A stretch of 11,675 nt of DNA from contig DAOWDW010000110.1 of NCBI GenBank assembly GCA_030638845.1, positions 1 through 11,675 of the forward strand. Direction: 5' to 3'. Below the pieces are notes generated by a model that was not told the origin of the DNA, searched no databases, and worked only from the letters and a program-made list of their open reading frames with translations. The position numbers and the translations under genes are program-made. Origin of the DNA: Candidatus Peregrinibacteria bacterium. GTDB taxonomy: Bacteria; Patescibacteriota; Gracilibacteria; Peribacterales; Peribacteraceae. The number at the start of each line of letters is the position of its first letter. Position 1 is the stretch's first letter. Positions 5,581 through 11,675 of this stretch are shown piece after piece.

Positions 5581-6164
5581 AATTTTGTGGCATGACCGAA
5601 ATATCAAATATCCATGAAGCTGAAAAGTTAGGAGTAGATTTTATTGGACTTATTTTTGTTCCATCTTCTCCGCGCTCAATTTCATTTGAGAGCGCGAAAT
5701 CTTTAAGAAAAGAGATTGTAAAAGCAAAAGCTGTAGGAGTATTTATGGATATGCCTTCTGAAGAAGTAAATAAATATTGTTCTGAGCTAAAGCTAGATTT
5801 CGCACAGCTTCATGGAGTTCCAAATTTAGATCTTTGTAAAGAAATCAATATTCCTACTATCCAAGCATTTAGAGGTGTGCCAAATGTAGAAACTACAGAA
5901 GAATTTCTTGAAATTTGCCAATACATACTAATTGATAAAGCTGACAATGAAGATGAGGCGAATTTCTCTAAAATTGCAGCTCTCCCAAATTTAATTAGAT
6001 CAAAGCTTTTCCTAGCCGGAGGTCTAAATTCGGAAAACATACAAAAAGCAGTCGATATGGTAAATCCTTTTGCCGTAGACTGTGCTCGTGGGATAGAAAT
6101 AGAACCTAGAAAGAAAGATACTACAAAAATGCTTTCATTTATTAATAATCTTCCATCAACATGA
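5565..6164 (+). CDS. trpF: Phosphoribosylanthranilate isomerase TrpF
   Basis: 199 residues, normal length. It performs the Amadori rearrangement between the TrpD and TrpC steps. The general base Cys8 lies in KFCGMT and the general acid Asp124 in YILIDKAD. Other family blocks are DFIGLIFVPSSPRSIS (25-40), AQLHG (80-84) and LFLAGGL (148-154). Two regions are unusual: the glycine-rich loop that normally follows the catalytic aspartate (GGxGxxFDW) is replaced by an acidic stretch, DNEDEANFSKI, and the usual SSGVE with the following PGxKD reads ARGIE and PRKKD. It starts inside trpC (16-bp overlap), downstream of a pyrimidine-rich tract, and its stop overlaps trpB (ATGA). Identity is clear from sequence and position; the active-site loop is worth checking. 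Confidence 0.92.
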   Translation: MQPKVKFCGMTEISNIHEAEKLGVDFIGLIFVPSSPRSISFESAKSLRKEIVKAKAVGVFMDMPSEEVNKYCSELKLDFAQLHGVPNLDLCKEINIPTIQAFRGVPNVETTEEFLEICQYILIDKADNEDEANFSKIAALPNLIRSKLFLAGGLNSENIQKAVDMVNPFAVDCARGIEIEPRKKDTTKMLSFINNLPST

Positions 6165-7345
6165 AATCTCTTGGTCAATATGGTAAATACGGCGGATGCT
6201 ATGTTTCAGAACTACTTGTTCCTGTTCTTACGGAAGTTGAGGAAGCATTTTTGAAGTACAAAGATGATGAAGAATTTAAAAAAGAATTTTCCTCACTTCT
6301 TTCAGAATTTGCTGGAAGACAAACCCCAATTACAGAATTAAAAAAGTTTAGTAGTGAATGGGGCTGTAAAGTTGTCCTAAAGCGTGAAGATTTGCTTCAT
6401 GGAGGTTCACATAAAACAAACAATGTAATTGGCCAAGCTTTGCTTGCCATTCGTATGGGGAAGAAAGAGCTTATTGCAGAAACTGGCGCAGGCCAACATG
6501 GTGTAGCAACTGCAATGGCTGGAGCACTGTTTGGTCTTCCTGTAAAAATTTTTATGGGAACTAAAGATATTGAACGACAATTTCTAAACGTCCAACGCAT
6601 GAAAATCTTTGGAGCAGAAGTTATTTCTATTGAAGCAGGTTCGAAATCTCTTAAAGATTCTATTAATGAAGCACTTAGGTATTGGACTGCAAATAGCAAA
6701 AATACATATTATGTTTTCGGAACAATTGCAGGTCCTCATCCTTTTCCAAGTTTGGTTGCACATTTTCAACAAATAATTGGAGAAGAGGCGCGAGAACAGT
6801 GTCTTAAAAAATACAATAAACTTCCGCATACTATTTGTGCATGTGTAGGAGGAGGTAGTAATGCAATTGGTACATTCAGAGCGTTTTTAAATGACAAAGA
6901 TGTAAAACTTGTAGGTGTAGAACCTGCTGGTGAAGGAATAGAAACAAATAAGCACGGTGCAGCCCTTTGTAAAGGCAAACCAGGCGCTTTACATGGTTCT
7001 TATAGTTATTGCTTACAGGACAAAGATGGACAAATTAATGAAGCTCATAGTATTTCAGCTGGTCTTGATTATCCTGGAGTCGGACCAGAGCACAGCCAAT
7101 TAAAAGATTCTGGCCGCGTAAAATATGTTGCCGTAACAGATGACGATGCGATGGATGCGTTTCTCCTTCTCACGCGAAAAGAGGGAATAATTCCTGCACT
7201 CGAATCTTCTCATGCATTATCTGCAGCGAAAGAGATAGCATCTTCTTTAAACAAAGAAGATATACTTCTTGTTACTCTTTCCGGAAGAGGTGATAAAGAT
7301 CTTGGTCCTGCAATTAAATACCTTGAACAGCATGGAAAAATCTAA
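6161..7345 (+). CDS. trpB: Tryptophan synthase beta chain TrpB
   Basis: 394 residues, TrpB1 type. This PLP enzyme condenses indole from TrpA with serine. Lys85 in HGGSHKTNN binds PLP, Glu107 lies in AETGAGQHG, the phosphate cup is GGGSNAIG (230-237), Asp303 is in SAGLDYPGVGPEH and Ser374 in LSGRGDKD. The KREDLLHGG-HKTN form is close to the E. coli version rather than the KREDLNHTGAHKINN form common elsewhere, so ancient transfer is possible; that needs a tree. The start overlaps the trpF stop (ATGA) and the gene ends 14 bp inside trpA. The only two tryptophans in the operon's proteins are in TrpB. Confidence 0.97.
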   Translation: MKSLGQYGKYGGCYVSELLVPVLTEVEEAFLKYKDDEEFKKEFSSLLSEFAGRQTPITELKKFSSEWGCKVVLKREDLLHGGSHKTNNVIGQALLAIRMGKKELIAETGAGQHGVATAMAGALFGLPVKIFMGTKDIERQFLNVQRMKIFGAEVISIEAGSKSLKDSINEALRYWTANSKNTYYVFGTIAGPHPFPSLVAHFQQIIGEEAREQCLKKYNKLPHTICACVGGGSNAIGTFRAFLNDKDVKLVGVEPAGEGIETNKHGAALCKGKPGALHGSYSYCLQDKDGQINEAHSISAGLDYPGVGPEHSQLKDSGRVKYVAVTDDDAMDAFLLLTRKEGIIPALESSHALSAAKEIASSLNKEDILLVTLSGRGDKDLGPAIKYLEQHGKI

Positions 7346-8111
7346 CTCTTATTTACAGGCAAGGAAAAAAAAGGGCAAATCGCTTTTCATTCCATTTGTT
7401 GTACTTGGTGATCCAAATAAAAACTCGTCTCTTGAGATAGTTAAAACTCTTATAGAAAATGGTGCTAATGCATTGGAACTAGGATTCCCCTTCTCAGATC
7501 CTCCAGCAGACGGTCCTGTTATTCAAGCCGCAGATATGCGAGCACTTGAATCTGGAATATGCACAGATGACTGCTTTGATCTTTTAAAAGACATTCGTAA
7601 GACCACAGATATTCCGATTGGCCTTCTTATTTACTATAATTTGATATTACAAAGAGGGGTTGATCGCTTTTACAAAGACTGCTCTGATGCAGGTGTAAAT
7701 TCTGTTCTTATTGCCGATTTGCCACTTGAGCATGCACAGGAGGTTGTTCCAATAGCTAAAAAACATGGTATTGCTCCTGTATTTATTATTAGTGAACTTT
7801 CGAGTGATGAACGTATTAAGAATGTTGCTGAAATGTCCGATGGATACTTATATGTAGTTTCTTATCTTGGAGTAACTGGTGTTAAAGAATCTGTTCTTGA
7901 AGGAAAAATAAAAGATACAATTGATAGGGCAAGAAAGTATACAAATTTACCACTCTGTGTTGGGTTTGGTATCAACAGTGCTCAACAAGCACAAGTGGCA
8001 GTAAAGGCAGGAGCAGATGGAGTAATTGTTGGAAGTAGAATTATTAAAGAAGTTCCGAATACGAAAAAAATTGCTCAAATATGTGAGGAATTACGATTAG
8101 CAATTGGATAG
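7332..8111 (+). CDS. trpA: Tryptophan synthase alpha chain TrpA
   Basis: 259 residues, barrel fold. It cleaves indole-3-glycerol phosphate to indole, which is channelled to TrpB. Catalytic Glu49 in ALELGFPFSDP and Asp60 in PADGPVIQ have the same numbering as in Salmonella TrpA. Further blocks are IADLPLEHA, VVSYLGVTGVK (usually VSRAGVTG) and GFGINSAQQA with GADGVIVGS at the phosphate site. I chose the ATG at 7332, overlapping trpB by 14 bp, over an upstream in-frame start at 7269 that would add 21 residues with no family counterpart. It ends the operon, 5 bp from the convergent phosphatase gene, leaving no room for a separate terminator. Confidence 0.96.
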   Translation: MEKSNSYLQARKKKGKSLFIPFVVLGDPNKNSSLEIVKTLIENGANALELGFPFSDPPADGPVIQAADMRALESGICTDDCFDLLKDIRKTTDIPIGLLIYYNLILQRGVDRFYKDCSDAGVNSVLIADLPLEHAQEVVPIAKKHGIAPVFIISELSSDERIKNVAEMSDGYLYVVSYLGVTGVKESVLEGKIKDTIDRARKYTNLPLCVGFGINSAQQAQVAVKAGADGVIVGSRIIKEVPNTKKIAQICEELRLAIG

Positions 8112-8116
8112 TAATC

Positions 8117-8704
8117 TTAAATTTCATGAACAATTTCACGATCTTCATCGAATCGATATTCAATAACTTCATTGTTCTTCTGCCGAAGCATCACGGCTTC
8201 CTCTAGAGGTATCTCTTCAATAATCCCACGAATGATGCGGTTTACGCTCTCGTGACCTACTATAACCAATACTTTAGTCTCTTGTTTTAATAATAATTTC
8301 AAAGGCTTTTTCACACGATTAAAAACGTCTACATAACTTTCTCCGCTCGGATAATTTTGTTGTACCTTGTTATTCTTTCGAGTCTTAAAGAAATATGGAT
8401 AAGCTCTTATTATATCCTCTTTTAGCATACTTTCGAATTCTCCAAAATTCATTTCAGTAAGCTCAGGAATTACATCAATTGAACATTGTAAAGCATCAGC
8501 AATAATATTTGCAGTTTCCATTGCTCTCCCAAGAGGGCTTCTATACAAGCATTCAATATTTCTATCAGAAATAAATGCGGCAATTTTCCTTGCCTGTTTT
8601 TTACCTTCTTCTGTTAATGGCGAATCATTACGCCCTTGATAACGCCCTTCTTTGTTCCATACAGTCTCACCATGCCGTAAAAGAAAGATTACTTTGAGTT
8701 TCAC
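8117..8704 (-). CDS. Histidine phosphatase superfamily protein (phosphoglycerate mutase-like)
   Basis: 195 residues. The phosphohistidine motif LLRHGET (8-14) contains His11, with conserved Arg10. YRSPLGRAMETANI (54-67), ELTEMNFGEFE with acid Glu84, and VGHES with the second histidine His151 complete the active site. The family includes cofactor-dependent phosphoglycerate mutases, alpha-ribazole phosphatase and phosphoserine phosphatases; the short length and the GESYVDVFNRV segment favour a phosphatase, but the substrate cannot be read. I chose the GTG whose last bases form the aroC stop (GTGA overlap) over an ATG at 8800; that would add 32 cysteine-rich residues antisense-free but encoded in the aroC frame-shifted region, with no family counterpart. 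Coupling to aroC suggests a metabolic link or simple compaction. Confidence 0.85.
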   Translation of the reverse strand: MKLKVIFLLRHGETVWNKEGRYQGRNDSPLTEEGKKQARKIAAFISDRNIECLYRSPLGRAMETANIIADALQCSIDVIPELTEMNFGEFESMLKEDIIRAYPYFFKTRKNNKVQQNYPSGESYVDVFNRVKKPLKLLLKQETKVLVIVGHESVNRIIRGIIEEIPLEEAVMLRQKNNEVIEYRFDEDREIVHEI

Positions 8705-9699
8705 GAATTTGGGTTGATGGCACGATTCATTAGGTACGCATCCGCCAACACAATCGCAACCATTGCTTCTGCAACAGGAATAATACGGGGTACAATGCAA
8801 GCATCATGACGACCATTTTTTGCGACCTCTCCAAGTGAAGTTGTTGGTTTAACACTAAAATTCAATACAAGATCATCACCTGTTGAAATTCCGCCAAGCA
8901 TACCACCAAAATTTTCTTTATTGGAAATATATTCAACGCCCTGCATTTCTGCTGTGGCAAATCCAGCACCGTAACTAAAGCCAGTTATCGCTGGAATACT
9001 CATAATTGCTTTTGCAAGATTTGCTTTAAGTTTTTCGAATACAGGATCACCTAAATGTTTAGGCATATTTTGTACACGAATTTCAACCAGTCCTCCTGTG
9101 GAATTTCCTTCCTTTTTAAGTTTTAGGATATATTCCTCCATCTCTTTTGCCTTGTTTTTATCAGCGCAACGAACAGGGTTCTTTTCTATTTCTAATAAAT
9201 CGAATTCCTGTGCTTCAAAAGGACCAATTTTAATAGTATAACCTAAGATTTCTACATCTTTAGGCAGAATCTTTTGTGCAACTACTCCTGCAATAACTCG
9301 TGCAACAGTTTCACGTCCTGATGCGCGCCCGCCACCACGATGATCTCTATACCCATATTTTTCGGACATTGTCTTATCGGCATGTCCAGACCGAAAGGTT
9401 TTGCGTAATAATTCATAATCTTCTGATTGTTGATTTTCGTTTTCAACTATTACAGCAATCGGCATTCCTGTTGTTTTTCCCTCAAAGACTCCAGAAAGAA
9501 TCTTTGGCTCATCCGACTCATTGCGTGCTGTCGTCACAACGCTCTGCCCTGGTCTGCGTCGCGCTAGCTCCAGCAAAAAATCTTCTTCAGTAAGATCGAT
9601 TCCTGCTGGGCAACCATCAATGACTACACCGAGGGCTCTACCGTGTGATTCGCCGAATGTTGTAATAAGGAAGATATTTCCGAAACTATTATTTGCCAT
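8701..9699 (-). CDS. aroC: Chorismate synthase AroC
   Basis: 332 residues, slightly shorter than the usual 350-390. It is an FMN-dependent enzyme converting 5-enolpyruvylshikimate 3-phosphate to chorismate, the branch point for Trp, Tyr and Phe. Signature 1 GESHGRALGVVIDGCPAG (16-33) includes catalytic His19; SGHADKT includes His106. YRDHRGGGRASGRET (117-131) and GRHDACIVPRIIPVAEAM (286-303) are the other two signatures, with Ala-Cys where Pro-Cys is usual. The ATG at 9699 follows TTCTTCT rather than a Shine-Dalgarno sequence. The other aro genes are not in the window. It lies downstream of tyrA and a small ORF on the same strand but has its own candidate promoter, and its stop overlaps the phosphatase start. 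Confidence 0.97.
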   Translation of the reverse strand: MANNSFGNIFLITTFGESHGRALGVVIDGCPAGIDLTEEDFLLELARRRPGQSVVTTARNESDEPKILSGVFEGKTTGMPIAVIVENENQQSEDYELLRKTFRSGHADKTMSEKYGYRDHRGGGRASGRETVARVIAGVVAQKILPKDVEILGYTIKIGPFEAQEFDLLEIEKNPVRCADKNKAKEMEEYILKLKKEGNSTGGLVEIRVQNMPKHLGDPVFEKLKANLAKAIMSIPAITGFSYGAGFATAEMQGVEYISNKENFGGMLGGISTGDDLVLNFSVKPTTSLGEVAKNGRHDACIVPRIIPVAEAMVAIVLADAYLMNRAINPNS

Positions 9700-9723
9700 A
9701 GAAGAATATGTAAAGATGATAGT

Positions 9724-9752
9724 ATGATACCAGAATGTAGTTTCGTTGTGAT
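9724..9752 (-). promoter_or_regulatory. Candidate extended -10 promoter of aroC
   Basis: On the minus strand, ATCACA (9752-9747, 4 of 6 -35 bases) is followed by a 17-bp spacer and TATCAT (9729-9724, 5 of 6 -10 bases), preceded by an extended -10 TG (9732-9731). This would give a leader of roughly 18 nt before the aroC ATG at 9699. It is the best promoter match in the window. Confidence 0.45.
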
Positions 9753-9764
9753 AAACATGGTCTT

Positions 9765-9787
9765 TTGTTTTCTCTTAGAGAAAACAA
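9765..9787. repeat. Perfect 10-bp inverted repeat upstream of the aroC promoter
   Basis: TTGTTTTCTC (9765-9774) and GAGAAAACAA (9778-9787) pair perfectly around a TTA loop. It lies 12 bp upstream of the candidate aroC -35. No T-tract follows on either strand beyond the stem itself, so it is either an operator or a weak terminator for the upstream gene. Confidence 0.5.
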
Positions 9788-9812
9788 TACACAGTACGGA
9801 TTGTCAGTTTTG

Positions 9813-9837
9813 CTACCCATTATGCTCTTATGGGTAG
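9813..9837. repeat. Hairpin at the 3' end of the 100-residue ORF
   Basis: CTACCCAT (9813-9820) pairs perfectly with ATGGGTAG (9830-9837) with a 9-nt loop. The stem and loop contain the stop codon of the small minus-strand ORF (TAA, 9822-9820). The minus strand continues CAAAACTG, without a U-run, so it is not a classical intrinsic terminator; it may protect a 3' end. Confidence 0.45.
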
Positions 9838-10122
9838 GTTGGTAGGACATGTGCTGCCTGTTTCTCTTAAGAGTCTCCACAATTGACTTTTTGTATCATC
9901 ATCAAGATGCTGGATTATATACTCATTTCCTTCAATATCTGGCGAAGGTGCCCAGCCCGAATCATGTGTTGTATTATTTATAAACAATGTATGAATTACT
10001 GCTTTAATTCTTTCACCGTATCTACTAAACGAGTCTCTTGAACTCCAGAGTTGACTCATTGAAAGTATTTCAACCCCAATATTGATTAGTTCAGCCACGC
10101 ACTGTTTATATTTTTGATTCAT
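9820..10122 (-). CDS. Hypothetical protein, 100 residues, unrecognised
   Basis: An ATG at 10122 (a TTG precedes it directly) opens a 100-residue frame lying between tyrA and aroC on their strand, 76 bp after the tyrA stop. I recognise no family. The N-terminal half (about 1-50) looks helical, with a QLWSSRDSFSRYGERIKAVI stretch; the middle has THDSGWAPSPDIEGNEY; residues 72-87 form a second likely helix (HLDDDTKSQLWRLLRE). No signal peptide, membrane segment or metal-binding cluster is visible. Three tryptophans in 100 residues is high. Chorismate mutase (AroQ) was considered because of position and length, but its conserved arginine and acid pattern is absent. The frame is supported by strand, fit in the gap and a hairpin at its end, but could be chance. 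Confidence 0.45.
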   Translation of the reverse strand: MNQKYKQCVAELINIGVEILSMSQLWSSRDSFSRYGERIKAVIHTLFINNTTHDSGWAPSPDIEGNEYIIQHLDDDTKSQLWRLLRETGSTCPTNLPIRA

Positions 10123-10183
10123 CAAATAGATGTTCGTGGCTCTAAAATGTGTGATTGTGCATCATCATGAAAATAAAATGTGA

Positions 10184-10200
10184 AAGATACTAAATATCTT
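10184..10200 (-). terminator. Weak terminator-like hairpin after tyrA
   Basis: On the minus strand, AAGATA and TATCTT pair perfectly around TTTAG directly at the tyrA stop codon, followed by the T-rich TCACATTTTATTTTC. The stem is entirely short and AT-rich, so termination efficiency would be low if real. Confidence 0.25.
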
Positions 10201-11359
10201 ATTCTGGCTCTTGAGCATTTAATGCTGTTTTGGGAAAAGTAATGGAAGCACTTACCCTGTCTAGATCGGTTGCCATTTTGCGGAAATCCACTTCCTGATC
10301 CGTAATACCAATATCGAATTGTGCTATGGAAGTACCATCTCCATTCTCAATAATCCGAGAATCAAGTGCATTCATGTCTATTTGATGCAAGTCATGCATA
10401 ATACTTAGTACGTCGCGTAGAACGGCTGGTTTATTTGGGACTGTGACTTGAAAAGAACGCAGCCGTAGATTCCCGAGTCGCACAAGTGCTGTTTCTGTTC
10501 GTTCAGTCATCTCCTTTCTCCACGAACCATTAGGATCCAAGAGATTCACATCACGGGTAAATTGTGCAGATAGTTCCTCTCGATCTGCTGCACCAATAAT
10601 TCTACCTATTGTTTCCTGTATACCTCCTAACAATCGTTTTCCAAGCTGAGTCTGTAACGCTGTTGTGATGATACCCGAGGATACCTCTGGTTTTTGAATG
10701 CCAATTCGTCCAACACCGAGCTCGGAAAGTAGGTAGTTCGCAGGTGCAAGCCGTGAAACATCTCCCATGTTCATTCCTTTTTCTTTCAGACCATTTGCCA
10801 TCGCATGAATGAGAATGCGGTGTACAAGGTGGGGTACCATCTGCAGTATCACCATCATTTCTGCATGCTGCTCAAAATCTAATTCCTCAGGGCACATGCC
10901 CATTTCCATAAAAATCCTATTCGCAACTTGCTGCGCAAACTGCGTGCGTTCTCCAATCGGCATAATAATGACTGTTTGCCCACGTGGTGACGTTTCTGGC
11001 TTTACCATAGGATGTGTAGAGCAAACGCTAACGCCATCGTTAGCCACCTCATGAAGTATTGTAGAAAAACCGCTCTTGTTTGTTGCGCAATCAAGAACAG
11101 CTTTATCCTCTGATAGCTGACCTCGCGTCTCAATCAACAGCTCGTTTATAACTGGGTCTGGTGTTGCAAAAAAGAGAACGTTGTGTCTTTTTGCAGCTTC
11201 AATAATTTCTGATGGTGATGCATCTTGTTCTACTACTTCTACATCACGGAAAATCTCCGTTGATGTTTCCATGATGCGATTACCCCATCCTCCAGCACCA
11301 CCGTATATGGCAATGGATTTATCTCTAAGACAATCTGATTGTACATGTTGTTCAGACAT
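10199..11359 (-). CDS. tyrA: Prephenate dehydrogenase TyrA with C-terminal ACT domain
   Basis: 386 residues. TyrA oxidatively decarboxylates prephenate to 4-hydroxyphenylpyruvate for tyrosine. The Rossmann loop is YGGAGGWG (19-26). FFATPDPVINELL (63-75) and LDCATNKSG (89-97) follow the usual dinucleotide-domain layout. STHPMVKPETSPRGQTVIIM (114-133) holds His116, matching the catalytic histidine of the family; FEQHAEMMVILQMVPHLVH (162-180) begins the helical dimerisation domain. Residues about 302-375 look like an ACT domain (FQVTVPNKPAVLRDVLSIM, then DGTSIAQFDIGI), suggesting feedback control by an aromatic amino acid. No chorismate mutase domain is fused. GC is modestly higher than in parts of trpD. 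It starts 317 bp from the right window edge behind AT-rich DNA. Confidence 0.88.
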   Translation of the reverse strand: MSEQHVQSDCLRDKSIAIYGGAGGWGNRIMETSTEIFRDVEVVEQDASPSEIIEAAKRHNVLFFATPDPVINELLIETRGQLSEDKAVLDCATNKSGFSTILHEVANDGVSVCSTHPMVKPETSPRGQTVIIMPIGERTQFAQQVANRIFMEMGMCPEELDFEQHAEMMVILQMVPHLVHRILIHAMANGLKEKGMNMGDVSRLAPANYLLSELGVGRIGIQKPEVSSGIITTALQTQLGKRLLGGIQETIGRIIGAADREELSAQFTRDVNLLDPNGSWRKEMTERTETALVRLGNLRLRSFQVTVPNKPAVLRDVLSIMHDLHQIDMNALDSRIIENGDGTSIAQFDIGITDQEVDFRKMATDLDRVSASITFPKTALNAQEPE

Positions 11360-11378
11360 ATTGTAAAAGGTTGGAAAT

Positions 11379-11415
11379 GTATACTAATAGAATAAGACTT
11401 TGGTTGTAGGTATAC
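11379..11415. promoter_or_regulatory. Pair of GTATAC palindromes upstream of tyrA
   Basis: GTATAC occurs at 11379-11384 and 11410-11415, 31 bp apart centre to centre, about three helical turns. Read outward on opposite strands, both extend to TGTATAC followed by TA or CTA, so they form an inverted pair 20-56 bp before the tyrA ATG. This is a candidate operator pair; the regulator is unknown. Confidence 0.3.
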
Positions 11416-11608
11416 AATGGGCATAAAATAAAAACATAAGACACGCCTTACTTCTTACCTTTAAATAGAGCAAAGATAGGTTCTAAAGTGTTTTGGAACA
11501 CCTAGTATTTGGTGTGTTTATTGAAAATTTTATTTTCCTCTTTTGAAACAAGATAGTGAATAAACTGCGATACATTCTGGACTTTTCATCTGTTAAATTT
11601 CAAGAAAT

Positions 11609-11675
11609 ATGAGAAGTCTTTTTATTGGTCGTTGGCTTTATGGATTTAGAACTTTTACACAAGGTATGCTGAGCC
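11609..11675 (+). CDS. Possible start of a + strand gene, cut by the window edge
   Basis: An ATG at 11609 opens a frame without stops to the window end (22 codons). The start reads MRSLFIGRWLYGF, rich in aromatic and hydrophobic residues, which could be a membrane or amphipathic N-terminus. It is divergent from tyrA, with about 250 bp of AT-rich DNA between. Too little is present to name it, and the frame may be chance. Confidence 0.3.
   Translation, partial: MRSLFIGRWLYGFRTFTQGMLS

Noticed and set aside
6397..6978. Minus-strand ORFs antisense to trpB
   Set aside because: trpB is intact and conserved through this stretch; the antisense frames show no motifs and no independent start context.
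8705..8800. Upstream ATG extension of the phosphatase with a cysteine-rich N-terminus
   Set aside because: The extra 32 residues are encoded out of frame within the aroC 3' end; the GTG overlapping the aroC stop gives the normal start two residues before the beta strand of the RHG motif.
9300..9593. 97-residue + strand ORF antisense to aroC
   Set aside because: A shadow of a strongly conserved gene on the other strand; no family signal of its own.
1..11675. Alternative genetic code (UGA as glycine, as in Gracilibacteria)
   Set aside because: Several genes end properly at TGA (trpD, trpF, aroC) at the expected family lengths, and no conserved glycine falls on an internal TGA.

Overview
This window (AT-rich, roughly 35-40% GC) carries a compact bacterial gene set centred on aromatic amino acid synthesis, with a two-gene polyamine-type locus beside it. 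All reading frames close under the standard code. No start codon has a recognisable Shine-Dalgarno sequence; several starts follow pyrimidine-rich tracts instead. The truncated integrase-type transposase, PilT, a SpeD homologue next to a bacterial deoxyhypusine-synthase homologue, and the small tightly packed genes suggest a Patescibacteria/CPR bacterium, possibly of the Peregrinibacteria/Peribacteria group. That placement is inference; there is no rRNA or other phylogenetic marker here.

Layout on the + strand: 1-190 is the 3' end of a transposase gene, which runs 10 bp into pilT (181-1221), the type IV pilus retraction ATPase. A 773-bp gap follows (1222-1994). It is mostly very AT-rich but holds one sharply GC-rich inverted repeat (1482-1535), and it ends in a candidate promoter with an overlapping dyad. 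Then come a SpeD-family pyruvoyl decarboxylase homologue (1995-2531) and a deoxyhypusine-synthase-like protein (2594-3649). After a 159-bp leader with a 20-bp palindrome resembling a TrpR operator, trpD-trpC-trpF-trpB-trpA (3809-8111) run as one operon in which every junction overlaps. trpE and trpG are not in the window.

Layout on the - strand, read from high to low coordinates: tyrA with an ACT domain (11359-10199), an unrecognised 100-residue ORF (10122-9820), aroC for chorismate synthase (9699-8701) and a histidine-phosphatase family gene (8704-8117) coupled to aroC by a GTGA overlap. This block converges on the trp operon with only 5 bp between the stop codons. The right edge may hold the start of a further + strand gene (11609 onward).

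How the parts fit: AroC makes chorismate. TyrA takes prephenate towards tyrosine. TrpD/C/F/B/A carry anthranilate to tryptophan, so anthranilate synthase must be encoded elsewhere or anthranilate must be imported. The SpeD-like/DHS-like pair has no spermidine synthase beside it. The SpeD homologue keeps the pyruvoyl serine, histidine and cysteine but has lost flanking residues typical of AdoMet decarboxylases. A plausible reading is an alternative polyamine route: decarboxylation of ornithine or arginine, then NAD-dependent aminobutyl transfer to give homospermidine or a similar product. This pair is the most interesting system in the window.
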